Below are positions 45,973 through 60,532 of a stretch of DNA of 64,000 nt, one piece after another. The DNA is from Pascua guehoae (lineage: Eukaryota > Basidiomycota > Tremellomycetes > Trichosporonales > Trichosporonaceae): NCBI GenBank assembly GCA_001600415.1, contig BCJX01000001.1:1832040-1896039 (forward strand), read 5' to 3'. Below the pieces are notes generated by a model, which saw only the letters and a list, made by a program, of their open reading frames with translations, ran no database searches and was not told the origin of the DNA. Numbering within the stretch: position 1 is the stretch's first letter; each line of letters begins with the position of its first letter. A program made the translations under genes and the position numbers.

Positions 45973-48648
45973 CAGCCGGCACGCGCAGGGATGGTGCGCA
46001 TGCACAGGAGCTGAGCCGGAGACGGCAATGTGGAGGTGTCCTGCAAAAGAGGACGGCGACGGCGGCGGTGACGGCGATGGCGACTAAGTTGCGAGCAGTA
46101 AGGTCAAAGACGGCAAGAGTTGAATAGCCGAGATGGGTGGAGCCGTGGTGTGGTCGGTGCGGTGACGTTGAGAAGCTCGGATGTCAAAGGCGGAGCGGCA
46201 AGTAGCAAGATCCAAGAGCAAAAGTGGGAGGTGAGGGGGGGGGCGGGGTGTTGGGTGGTGGTGGTGGACCGACGTACAGACGGCAGAGTGCGTGTGTAGC
46301 AAAAGGAAGGGATTGTCACGGCCCGTTTCGTCACTTGGAAGGATGCAAATATCCGAGGTTTGACTGCAAGCGATGCGTACGCGTCTTTTGGTAGGCTCAA
46401 GCGATCAGCGCGTCCAAGCGAGCCAGCACCCGAGCACGGTCGCCGTCTCGGCAATGGGTGGGTGTGTCGGCGTGTGTAGCCTAGGCGGAGACCGGAGAGT
46501 GGAGGAATGGGGCCGTCGAGGGGGGAGGTACGTTGAGAGCAACAAATGAAGTGACGAGCAAATGTACAGTCGCGTGCTGGGTACACGAGCTGCACACACG
46601 ACGAAGGGCGCGGGGGAGGGGTGGGGGTGGACAGTGGTGGTCGACTGTGGGGCGTGCCGCGGGGCCGCAAAAAGTGAGCATGTGATGTCGTGCATTTTGG
46701 TTTGCAAGGGGGCAGGCAGCTGCAGGCGAGGGGGGCAAGGTGGGGGGAGGGAGGGACCAGAGTGACAACAGAGGAGGATCCCACCCATCCTCATAGGCTC
46801 ATCCTGTATGCTGGGCCATTGCTGGAAGGATATGCCGTGGTGGGTGGTGCCTTAGGTTCTGGTTCTGTCCGTCCCATTCGAGCCACCCGGGGGGCCCAGG
46901 GTATTCCAACCCACACTCGTTTGCAGCACCTGACAGCCGCCGGCCACACGGGCGGGCAGACGGGCAACTCACCTGGATGCAGTGGAGGTGGAGCGAGGCA
47001 AACCCCAAGTGGCCAACAAGAGCAGAGCACGCGGATGCAGTGCTTGATGCCGTGTGCTGGGCAACGTGGGGCAGTCCTAGTCGACGGTGGACAGTGTGGT
47101 CCAATGCAGCGGTCCGTGTAATGCTGCTGGTGACGGTTGACTGAAGATGGGATGGGTCTGTGGTTGCCGAGATGTGAATGCTTGATGAGAGCGGCGGGCG
47201 AGCGGCGATAAAAGATAGAGATAGAGATTGATTGACAGGGGAGGGGGGGGAGGGGGGGAGGAGGGGAGGAGGGGAGGAGGGGAAGGAAGGGGGTATGATG
47301 CGCTACTGTGGGGTCCACGGTGCTTTGTGCTAGTGGCTACGACTAGGTGCTAGGTTCTCTTGGCCCCATCTTGTTGGTGAGGTCTTTGTGTGTGTGATGT
47401 TTGGGGCTGGCGGATGGGACGCGCAAACCTGGGGATGAGGGCAGGATAGGGCAGGGCAGGGTCATGGCCGTCATGGGACACTGGGACGCTGGGACACTGG
47501 CCACTGGCGCAACGCAGCGCATGTAATACGCTGGTCGTGACGGGCATGACAGGGCAGGGTCAGGAGGGGTTCAGGAGGGCCAGACACCGGAGAAAGCAAG
47601 CAAGCAATGCAACAAAACGCAATGCAACGCAAGGAGGCAGGCAAGCAAGCAAGCAAGCATCAAATTCCAGGCAGCGGTGGCGGAGGCTGCGGATTGTTCA
47701 GGATGAGGGCAAGCAATCGGTGGTATATGGTAGGTTGGATTGATTGTTGCCTGGATTACCCAACGGTGCGCCTCTTGCGCCTCACTTTGCTTTGTGGGGT
47801 CGGCGACCGCCGGAACCATGTTCCACTGCACGGGACGGGATGTTTGTGACGCAGCAAAGGGTAGGGCAGCAGGGGGCAGGATGAATGCCAAGCGAAAGCC
47901 TCAATAAGCATAGAGAAGGGAATGAATGTATTGTGTCGTGCTGCCTGCATCATGTGGTGCCCTTCCTCTCTCTTTCCAGACAAGGGTAAACGGGGTTTGC
48001 GACTGCACCCACATGCACGAGCCGCCTCATGGCCCCGCACCCAAGCACTGGCTCGTCAATGACACGCTGGTACGCTGGCGTACGCTGGGGCTGGCCAGCC
48101 CTTTCCCGCCGTTCATCCACTGATATTATGTAACAACTATCCCACCTGTAACGGTGACCTTGCTGCTTTGGACAGTGTGCCCCAGGCGGCCTGCGCCGCC
48201 TGTATTAAACCATGCACCGGAATGACAAAGTGAGTGTGGTTGACTTTGTCGTCTGAATGCTTTTGTTCTCATCTGCGTCATCTGATCAAAGCACAGGTTC
48301 TAGGCCCAGGGCACCATGATACCAGACTCTGGTTCCTGTAGCAGGTGACAGTTCCGACATGGATCACCCCCACGCTGAACTGGTCGGCTAGGTCGGCGAA
48401 AATAGACGCCAGCCGGGGACAGCCAGCCCATTGTATGTAAATGTGGCACAATGGGCCCAGAAGTTGAATCAACGCGGGGTCAAGGTTGCCAAACCCACAA
48501 ACGACTCTGCCGGTCTGTAACAAACGTGACATTCAGAAGGTGTCAGAAAAGGAGCGTGAGAGGCCGAGGGTGAGATTTGTCTGGCGCTGCCGAACGCTCA
48601 TCTTCGTACCAGCTCAGAGCTACGGCATCCCTGTACCACTCACAGTCC

Positions 48649-48712
48649 TTTCTGACACCCTCTGTTCTTCGGAAGCAAGGCTGGGGCTGTTGCTTCTGAA
48701 GGGTATCAGAAA
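48649..48712. repeat. Imperfect inverted repeat (hairpin) with ~23-nt arms
   Basis: The left arm starts TTTCTGACACCCT and resumes at TTCGGAAGCAA after a 7-nt bulge. The right arm, TTGCTTCTGAAGGGTATCAGAAA (48690-48712), is complementary except for one mismatch and one G-U pair. The loop is 11 nt (48679-48689). A related copy of the right-arm end, TTCAGAAGGTGTCAGAAAA, lies at 48532-48550. Confidence 0.8.
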
Positions 48713-51484
48713 AAGCCCGCAGAGCCCTGCCCGTTCCCGATGCGAAATGCGAAATGCGAAATGCACGCAGCAAGACGCCTGCCTCACCTGTCCCGGAGTT
48801 GCAACCAATGGGCAGTCCCAGTTGACCAAGACGGGCAATGGTGGCAGGGTTTGGAGTGCAACAGTTGTCGATCCCATGCTCACCCATAGCACCCACCACC
48901 CTTTGGAATCCAATTCAGAACTGGACACTGGACAATGGGCACCGGACACTACTGGCACACGCGCACGCGCACGCGCACTCACCGCAGGGGCACCTGTACT
49001 CTGTTCTCTGGACTGCCCGCGACTCGGGGCGCCGCCTTGGACCCTACCTCTCTCCCTGCCGCCACAAGCCACAGGGGCATGTTAACACCAAGTTGACACG
49101 CCTTTGCCAGTCTCGGCTGGCGTCAGCATCCTCTCGAACTCTACCAAGCTCGCCACTGCGCCACTGCAGCACTGTACGCGCTCACTCACTTACTCACTAC
49201 GCGCTGCGAACCGCGCACTGCACTGCGGTACTGCGGGATGCACTGCCTTGGGCATTCTCGGGCACATTAAAGTCTCGCACGCAACCAACCCCACGCGCCA
49301 CATACCCAATACCCAAACCCGCCCCCGACCGGACCGTATTGTCCGCCAGAATGCGTGCCCAGATCTCTTGGCGCACGCGTCACTCCTATATTTGCTTCGC
49401 GCCTCTAGTTCCTGTGATTTTCCAGACGCCTCACTCGTGCTCGTACGTGGCCAAGCCGCGGCGGGAATCCCGGAACACGCGCCGCGCGTTTCCCGCCGAG
49501 CCGCGGTGCGAGCGCAGTGTGGTATGGTAAGCGCCAGACGGAGACGGAGATGAGGCTCAGACTAAAACTCTCCTGTCAAAGTACACGGTGACGAGCACGC
49601 GTGTGACATGGTCGACACGAGGTGAGCGCCCGGCCTTTGGTCTAGTCTTGGTCTTGGTCTTGCTCGGCATCGCATCCCTGTGGCGCTCGAATGTACGACG
49701 GCCACGGGTCCGCGATCGCCGAGGAACGGAACGGACTCGACGGCCTGTCGATTTCGTGTCATCGTGCGATTGCCCAGGTAGGGGACAATGGCACAATGGT
49801 ACAAGTGAAACTGGGGAACGCGGTATGTATCGAGGCCCCCGGCGCGCCCGGCGTCATGGGCCGTGCTGTACCGGTACCGGTGCACCGATGCTGCTACGAG
49901 CACCTGGTGTGTTCTGCCCGACGGCCACTGACAAAGTGGAACTCATTGGGCTATTTGCCCTCCTGAATCTGAGTCTGAGTCGTGGGAGAGATGGACTTGG
50001 GTCACTGTTTCGAAGATGCTGGACGGGATGCTGGTACATGTGTCTTGGGAATTCTATTCGACCCAAGTCGAACGCTATCACATTAACCGGCATAGTGCCA
50101 CCACAAGGCAACTGGCAACTGGACGCTCTTAACCCAATGGCGTTGCGTTTGGAGCAAGCAGTGCAGTCGTACACTGGGCGAGGGCTGTCGGCCCAAGTGG
50201 CAATGGGCGAGACGAGGGCCCAAACATGTCCTCCGAGCCCTTTTGTTCTTTGCTCGCGCATGCCCTCCGAACTGCACGCCCCTCCGAACCCGCATGCCCC
50301 TCCAACCTCCCCACCCGCCTCTCTTGGACAGTAGAGACCGGGCATACCACATGCCCAACCAAAGTACAGCCTCTGTCAAAGAGATCCGTTAAGAGGCGCA
50401 GGGATGCCGTGGCATGCTGCTCCGGTACTGCTCAGATGAGCGTCCGGCAGCACGAGACAAGTATCACCCTCCGAGCTCCGCCACTTGACGGACCTTTGTG
50501 ACCGAGGCTGTATGCCCTCACACCTTCACAGGTGTAATAGCACCAAGCCGCCCCAAAAATCCCAAGTACCGTCAAGAGGCCAACTCGCGTCGGCAGATCC
50601 GCTTCAACACGTTGCTGGCCGCTGAGCATGCACCCACACCGGGCCCACTCGCAACATGCCTCCGAGACGATGAAACGTCTGCAACCGCGCGTTGTCAGGA
50701 TATTAGTCTGCGAGTCTGCCAAGCACCTCTGAACAATAGCTGAACTGGCCCGTGACCTTCCTATCTCGTGTGTCCTTCCAATCAAGTGACACCGAACAAA
50801 GTTGAAACTCCAACATATCTCCGCCGCGTATCTCACCCCCTCTGCGAACGAAACGCGAACCTCAACGCCGCCGTAGACGTGCCATACCCACCCAGCCCAC
50901 CTCGCACTCGACCGCGCATTTCGGATATCGGCACCGCACTGGCGTCGGTGCCGGCCGTGATCGTCGCGACTGCAGCCAGGAGGGCTCAGCACCGCGGCCT
51001 CGTTTGCTGCCGCACCGTCCGTCGATGTTCGAGTCCGGGCTTGATCCCCTATCGATTCCATTCCATCGACTGTCGTATCCAATGCGCGCCATCGTTGGTC
51101 CGACTCCGCCTGCCCGCTCCTTGCTCTCGTCTACTCTCATCTGCTCTCGTCCACGTCCACCGCCACTTGCCACCAGCTCCAGATCGAGCATGGCACGTAC
51201 CATACGGACACGTCCAGGTGCCGGAACGCCTCGAGACTGCCACTTCGAGTTCGGTCTAGAAGTTGCCCAAGGACACTCTGACCAATGCAATGGCAGGGCA
51301 AGTGGTCCCACCACTGTTTCCTCCTTTGTTTCCTGCTTGTCGTATCCCATATGTCCTGCACCCCTCCCCATGTGGACCGTAGGCGTGCCCGAGCCCAATG
51401 TGGTACAGTACTCTGACTTTTCGGACATACCTGTAAGCCTGTAGACTGCATCGTCCCCCCCCCGACGACACATGTTCGCCTCTG

Positions 51485-51486
51485 TG

Positions 51487-51523
<37 letters not shown>

Positions 51524-51526
51524 CTC
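51485..51526. repeat. Hexamer microsatellite (TGGCTC)7
   Basis: Seven perfect TGGCTC units lie about 390 bp beyond the GCN5 stop codon, in the gene-free region. Confidence 0.9.
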
Positions 51527-51913
51527 TGATCGACGCCTTCCCGTCCGCGTACCTTTTGCAATGTCGTTCCTGCATGCGCATTCCCGCCGCGCGGTCCCGC
51601 ACCTGTCCCTTGTCAACCAGTGACTAGTGACTAGTGACTGGCAGACGTTACTAACCCCTCTGTTCCTGCACCTCTGTCCACGCTGCAATCGCAATCTGTC
51701 ACATGAGTGTGGACCGATGGCATGACGTCACGCAGATCGCTGGATCGGTAAAGCCAATCGCACACGTGCCGCACTCGCACTGCCTGCTGCGCTTCTGCGC
51801 TGCTGCATCATGTGACGGCCTGCGCGCGCTCGCGCTCGGTACCTCGGTGGCGATCTCGGTCAACGATGCGAATGCATGTGGGGTACAAGCTGTCTGTCTG
51901 GGCTGGCTACATG

Positions 51914-54939
<3,026 letters not shown>

Positions 54940-55402
54940 GGTCCGTCGCGTCGTAGAGGCGTGCTCACGTAAACGGGTGGGGTCTCCGGATGTGGCGTGT
55001 GGTGTTTTTAACACGTGTTTGGTGAGAAGAATGGGCAGAGAAAAGGACAAAGAGGGATGTGGAGGAGTGAACAACAATGACATTCCGGCGTCAACAAGTC
55101 GGCCGGTGGCGGGTGGAGGCGCCAGCCCAGAGGGCCAACGCCAGTACGCCAGCCAGGGCCCACAGGGTAAACTGCCTCCGCACATGGTGAATCCGGGGAA
55201 ACGCCGAGCAGCAACGCGATGGAGCATGGAGCACGACGAGTGCAAGTGCACCACGCACGCACGCATGCAAAATCAACCACACGCCGACGCGACGCGTTCG
55301 CTTGCATCCATGTTGCGTGCAGCAACGATGTCGACATATGCATACAGAGCAGAGCCCATCGCTCCACCAACTCGTGATACTGTACAACACCCAAATACCC
55401 TC
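54940..55402. other. Intergenic region, GCN5 promoter side
   Basis: 463 bp between the GCN5 start and the stop of the PHAF1 gene, both on the minus strand. No gene or recognised motif is seen. Confidence 0.5.
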
Positions 55403-56758
55403 CTATTCCTCCTTGCTTCTCCACACCTGGACCGACGCAATGCTGCCTGTCGCTTCATCCACCTCGACAACAAGGCCGTCAAAGCCGACGAGCTGGCTCT
55501 TGCCAACGCCAACAACACCATCTAATCCACCTTCGACTGTGCGGTCCAGGATCATGGCGTCACGTGTCGTGGCGGCTGGGGCGTCCTGTGTCTCGTCTGG
55601 TGTTTCTAAGCGGGACGGGCTGGCATTGTCGCCACCAGACGCCTTGCTGCCCTTCCGCTTGCCCTTGCCCTTGTCTTTGGCGCCCGAGCCGGCCGTACCT
55701 GTCTGGTGCGTTTCCGTGCTCGGCACAGCAAGATGCGTATCAGAGCCGAGATGTGAACGGAATGATGCGAGGGGGGATACAAAGTCGAGATCGTCAGAGT
55801 CGGTGGGCAGGACCCAGGGGCAGCGCGCATACTGCTGAAACTCTGGTGTCCCAGGCTAGTGGTTAGCAACGTTGATGACGCCAACTCACAATGTTGGAGT
55901 GTGCAATGACCTTGGTGACTAGGCCGTCGTCGATGAGGAAATCGAGTCCGTGCTGAAAGTAGTTCCAGAAGCAGGCTGTTGGGGACCCCTGCTCGCCGAT
56001 AGCCTCCTGCTCCTTGCCCCAGACGCGTCCGAGGCGCTCGTCCTCCTTCCAGTACTTGCGAAGCGGTGGGCCAAGGTCGAGTAGCAGATCCTGCGCGGTA
56101 GTTTGGCCGAAGACAATCTCGACGGCGTGTGGCAACGCGAGCGTGACGCCACGGCCAGGCTTGTTATCGTCAGCAATCATGCGTGATGACGGTAGACCGT
56201 ACTTACCTGGATCGTCACCTTCTCCAGAGGCTCAACAGTGGGTAGGACGCCCTCCTCACGCGGTGTTACCACCACCGACGCGACGAGATCCTCTCGGCCA
56301 CCTGGGGGCGAGAGCTCAAACCCAACACCAGGGTAAGCGAGGCGCGCCGAGCCGTCTCCGTATGTCGGGCCGAGGGCACGCGCGACACCGGCGCGCGTGA
56401 GCGGATGGGAAGGTGATGCGAGCACCGTGCCCTCATACGTGAGTGTGAGGGCGGCACGGTCGAGGCCAGCGACTTGGATAAGGGCTAGCCTCTGTCCGCT
56501 ATCGTGCGGGAACAGGAGAGCAACGGACCCAGCATGCACGGTGACGGCCGACTTGTGCGCATTCTGCCATGGAGACGTGTGAGCATTAACCCTCTCCAGC
56601 TCGAGCGTCGGGCTCAAACTCACGTCGGGGTCCCACGAGACCTCGAGCTTGGGCACGTCCGTCTTGCGTGCGCGGAGCACGTCGAGGATATGCCAGAGCG
56701 TGTCGCCGAGGTGGAATAGTCCGAGGCCCTTGCCGGGCGCGAGCTCGAGAGTGTCCAT
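55403..56758 (-). CDS. PHAF1: PHAF1 / UPF0183 family protein
   Basis: Exons 56758-56207, 56159-55890 and 55855-55403 join to 424 residues, close to the family's usual size. The N-terminus (MDTLELAPGKGLGLFHLGDT, LWHILDVLR) and the middle block (HAVEIVFGQTTAQDLLLDLG PPLRKYWKED, then CFWNYFQHGLDFLIDDG, KVIAHSNI) are hallmarks of UPF0183/C16orf70. The human member PHAF1 binds phosphoinositides and acts in autophagosome/phagophore assembly; the fungal role is inferred. A Lys/Gly/Ser-rich insertion (around KDKGKGKRKGSKASGG) precedes a conserved-looking end (SQLVGFDGLVVEVDEATGSI). It shares a 503-bp divergent region with the dysferlin-domain gene. Confidence 0.88.
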
Positions 56759-57261
56759 TGGTGGGCACGGTGAAGGGGAGCGTGGATGGTGGTGTGCAAC
56801 GTCAATGGGCAACTGGTGACATGGGTGGCGAGATTGTGACGCACAAGCAATCGTGTTAGCTCTAGTTCAAAAGGCCGACGTTCCCGACTCAGGGGCGCCC
56901 CACGCCGCCTGGTTGGGCGTTGGGCACCCAGCCCAGCCGCCTGCTGCGGAATCGGGACCTACGTGAGGACTCTGGCCGAGGCCCGGAGCCGGGGAGACTT
57001 TGAGCATGGGTGGTTCGGAGCCGTACTCTTGGTGTCAGATGGCGAAGAGTGGTGCGCAGAGTGAGCAAGAGGAACGATGTGAAGTGAGGGGGGGGGGGGG
57101 TTGTTGATGCATTGACAGGGCGTGTTTTGACGTCATTTCTCCACAACGCCAGGGGGTGGCCAAGGCGAAACCTCGGTGGTGTGGATCGGTTGGCATCTCG
57201 CCATCGCACTTCTCTTTTCGTTGACCATATTGCATCTTGTCTTCGTTCAACTGTCGCCAAA
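56759..57261. other. Divergent promoter region, PHAF1 / dysferlin-domain gene
   Basis: 503 bp, including an 11-nt G run at about 57089-57099. No gene is seen. Confidence 0.5.
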
Positions 57262-58741
57262 ATGGGCGAGGGCTCACCCACGCGCTCCCCCACGCGCTCC
57301 CCCACGCGCTCCGCCTCTGCATCTCCGGCCCCCTCCGGCAACGCGAGCAGTGTGCCGTACCGCACAAAGTCGCCAATCTACCCAACGCGCCCACCCTTCC
57401 AACCCCGTGCGTCGACGTCGAGCATGTCGAGGTCTGGCACCAGTTCTCGGCCACGCAGTCCCCGCCGCCCGAGCGGGACACCGAGCGAGGCCGAGACAGG
57501 CAACGTGACTCCGAGTATTCTCATAAGCAGTCCATCCTCTCCTGCGTCGTCATCACCAAACCTGCCCCGCCCAGCAACGACGGGGGCGCCGACCCCGGAC
57601 GAGCAACACTTGATTGACCGAGCGGTGGTCAAGCGAAAGCGGTCATTGCGCGGGCTGCTGCGCTCATCATCACGAGGCAGCGCCGCCTCGGACGAGGTGT
57701 TTGACGCTGCTGCTGCCCATCGCGAGACCAATCGCGAAGCCGAGGCTTGTGCCATGAATCAACGCCATGTCGATCTCATCCGGAACGGGCACGTGTTGCA
57801 CACTCAGGCAGAGCTCGGTGACCCGCCAAAGATCGAGCAACGTCGCTATGTTTGGGAGGGTGAGTTGCGCCTCCTATGGACGGTGAGATGCGGTAGCTGA
57901 CGAGAAACCCCAGTCATGTACGAGAACCAACGCGGGATTACCCTCTGGGGCAAGCAGTGGTACTCGTGCAACAGTCTCCTCCCGGGCGACCCGTCCCCGT
58001 TTACACTTCCTATCGAGCTGCCGGAAACAGTCATGTTTGAGGCGACAGTAGCCGGCGGCATGCCCCCAATAGGCGAGGAGGTACCTGCCCAGCGGCGAGC
58101 AACCAAGCCCAAACGCAAGCGCCGTAGCATCAACACGGGCTACGACTTGAACTCGTACCAGACGCCGTCTCCTGCGTGGGTATGGATCACGCCGTGGATG
58201 GTCAACATGCGCCTCGACACGGACGAGCAAGGGTGGCGGTACAATCTGTGGTTCCACCGTTCGGGCTGGCGCACACACCCGGGCCACCTGAACTGGTACG
58301 GGTGGGTGCGTCGGCGCGCCTGGGTACGCCTCCGCGCCCTCGTGCCCCACGAAAACGAAAAGGAAAGTGACGAAGAGGACGATACGAAGTGGCCAGAGAA
58401 ACTCGACGACGTGCTCCAGGACGGCAACTTGCCCCTCGACCGCGCCGTGCGTTTGCTCGCGACCATCCCGCTCGACCGCTCAAAGCTCGACGCGTGGACA
58501 GACTGGCTCGATAAGGGCAGTGCGGCAGCGCTGGGAAGGCTGATCCATCTCCTCGCGAATCCAGCATTGGTGAGTTGTAGGCAGAGACGAATCGGCTGAC
58601 AGAAAGCTCGAGGACCTCGCGCGCTCGTTTGTATTCGCCGAATCGCGACAAGCTTTCTTCGACTCGTTGGTAGCACGAGGTATTTGCTCCAAGCAGGAGT
58701 GCAACCGGTGTCTGGGTCTCGAGCAGTGTGTCCAGTGGTAG
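57262..58741 (+). CDS. Peroxin/dysferlin-domain protein (Spo73/Mug65-like)
   Basis: Exons 57262-57859, 57914-58569 and 58607-58741 join to 463 residues. The N-terminal ~120 residues are Ser/Pro-rich, starting with TRSPTRSPTRS repeats. The DysF region covers about residues 195-355: YVWEVMYENQRGITLWGKQW with PFTLP gives the N-terminal half. WVWITPWMVNMRLDTDEQGW, RYNLWFHRSGWRTH and GWVRRRAWVRLRALV give the C-terminal half. These Trp-rich motifs are diagnostic of the peroxin/ferlin DysF fold. Yeast Spo73 (prospore membrane extension) and S. pombe Mug65 carry it alone, whereas Pex23/24-type peroxins add N-terminal membrane helices; none is seen here. A Cys-containing tail ends the protein (GICSKQECNRCLGLEQC). 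A membrane-contact or spore-membrane role is inferred. Confidence 0.85.
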
Positions 58742-59218
58742 GAGCGGAAGAGATCAGGAGAGGGAGATATAGGGTACTCTGGGAGTGCTCACGGAGCAGA
58801 CGAGGTGAGGAAGTGGATACTCGTGCAGCAGACGCGTTGTAGATGTGATACCCACGGACACACTGTTGTGTTCATCCTAGCATATACATATAGTCGGTGT
58901 CGGAGCACATGGCACATGGTTAATGTCTAGATTATGCATGGGACAAGTGTTGTATAGACTGCTGAGCCACTCTCTCTTGAAGGGCACCCCTCCTCAACGT
59001 GCCTCACCGCTTCAAGATCCCTACTGAACCCAACAACACACCTCCCCCGGCCCCCCCCCCCCCCCTGGCGTCAGTGTACGCCAGCATGCTATTGTAAAAT
59101 GCGTCATTCTCTGCGGTCGTAAGTAAGCCCAGCTCTCCGTTGATCTAAACAAGTGCATCCCGCAAGCATCGTACACGCCGCTCTAGCACTCTACAAAACG
59201 CTGCCTCCAACTCTAGCT
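58742..59218. other. Intergenic region between convergent genes
   Basis: 477 bp, including a C-run at 59051-59065. No gene is seen. Confidence 0.55.
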
Positions 59219-60247
59219 CTACTCCTTCTGGAGGTAGGCCTTGAGCTGCTCGAGCGCGCGGTACCGGTGCGAAATCTTATTCTTAGACGCAGAGTCCATC
59301 TCGGCGTACGTCTTGCCGTCGCTCTCGACGGGCTCGAACACGGGGTCCCAGCCAAAGTTGGCTGGCCCGCGGGCGGGCACAATGTTGCCCTCGGTGCGGC
59401 CCTCGAAGAGGATGGGCTCGGCATCGGGTCCCGCGCAGTAGGCAAAGGTGCACAGTGCGGTCGCCTTGGTGGTGGGGAAGCCGACGAGGAGCTTGTTCAG
59501 GCCTGGCGTGTTAGTGCTGGGTGGCATGTGGGGTATTTGGTCAAGGCAACCCAAGAGTGCGGTGAAGCTCGCTCTGGCGACGTCTTGTTTCTGGGCGTCG
59601 TTCCATTGCGTACGAGCTCGTCTAGCAGACTAGTCTCAGACACGAACAAAGGCCGTTACCGGCCGGGTATCCACGAGGCTGGAGAGCACTACACCTCACG
59701 CCCAGCCTCGGCGTCCTTCAACGTCGTCTAACGAGGCCAGTACATCCACGCCACACCAACACCTCCATGACGCCAATCCGCACTCACCATCGTGACCGAG
59801 CGTGCCCAAAAAGTCCTTAATGTACGGTCCCGGCAGGCCACCGAGAGCCTCAAAGCACAACGCCGTGTCCTCGGTCGCGCACGCGGTGCCGAGCTGCTTC
59901 GCCGCTGCCTTGCACTTTGCAATCGCGACCTCCTGCGTCGTGCCCTGGAGTTCGGGGACTGCAAGCCGTCAGCGCTGTCGGGCATAGGTTCTGCAGGCTC
60001 GACAGGCTCTCTGATGCCTCTACTGTCTTGTTTCCCGTGCACGCAAGACGTGGCAGTGACCTCTGGGGCACCTCTGTCGCACTCGGTACTCACCGTCGAC
60101 AGCTGCGGAAGTGCACTTGATCCCGCTGTCGCCGGCCGCGAGGATCTGCTGGACCTCGCGCAGCTTGTTGGCGTTGCCAGTGACAAAGACTGGGTGTCAG
60201 AATACACATGGTGAGGAGAGCATGGGCGTACCGAACGACTTGGACAT
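59219..60247 (-). CDS. HAM1: Inosine triphosphate pyrophosphatase (Ham1/ITPA)
   Basis: Exons 60247-60232, 60189-60094, 59958-59788 and 59502-59219 join to 188 residues, the usual length. It hydrolyses ITP, dITP and XTP to monophosphates, keeping deaminated purines out of DNA and RNA. The signature [16 protein letters not shown] lies at the N-terminus, followed by [20 protein letters not shown] (the metal-binding Glu/Asp region) and [37 protein letters not shown] and SHRYRAL complete the family motifs near the end. All expected motifs are present, so it should be active. Intron 3 (285 nt) is long for this locus. It shares a 285-bp divergent promoter with the METTL14 gene. Confidence 0.95.
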
Positions 60248-60532
60248 TGTGGATCGGGTATAAGCAGTGGGACAAGACGCGTCGAGGTAATGTGTTTGTG
60301 ATGAGACGCGAAACAGAAATCAGACCGACTCGTTCAGGTCCACCGGCTCTCCAGGCCTCCATCCAGCCCACGCGCTAGGGATTTTACTGTATTTATTTGT
60401 GCTGAGCGAGCGCCACATTGCTTCCGGCGGAACCACACAGTGACGTGACGCGCGACGACCAAGGCAACCACAAGGCCGTTTCGTTTGTATCTGTTACATC
60501 CCACCACGCCATTGTCTCCACACACACGCACG
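60248..60532. promoter_or_regulatory. Divergent promoter region, HAM1 / METTL14
   Basis: 285 bp between the two starts must contain both core promoters. TATTTATTTG at about 60391 is a possible AT-rich core element; no specific factor site can be assigned. Confidence 0.45.

Larger units (their letters stand above)
45973..51913. other. 5.9-kb region without a supported gene
   Basis: It lies between the Zn2Cys6 factor start and the GCN5 stop. The part next to the factor gene (46000-46800) is purine/pyrimidine-skewed and could be a long 5' leader. It holds a G-rich stretch at 47239-47290, a strong imperfect hairpin at 48649-48712 with a third related arm at 48532, and a TGGCTC hexamer array at 51485-51526. 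Open frames are short, proline- or arginine-biased and overlap on both strands; none resembles a known protein. Confidence 0.55.

Noticed and set aside
49588..50334. 248-codon open frame in the 46-52 kb region
   Set aside because: Arg-rich composition shift, overlapping frames on both strands and no recognisable domain.
59153..59731. 192-codon + strand open frame over HAM1
   Set aside because: It is antisense to HAM1 exon 4 and its intron; HAM1 has complete family motifs in the minus frame.
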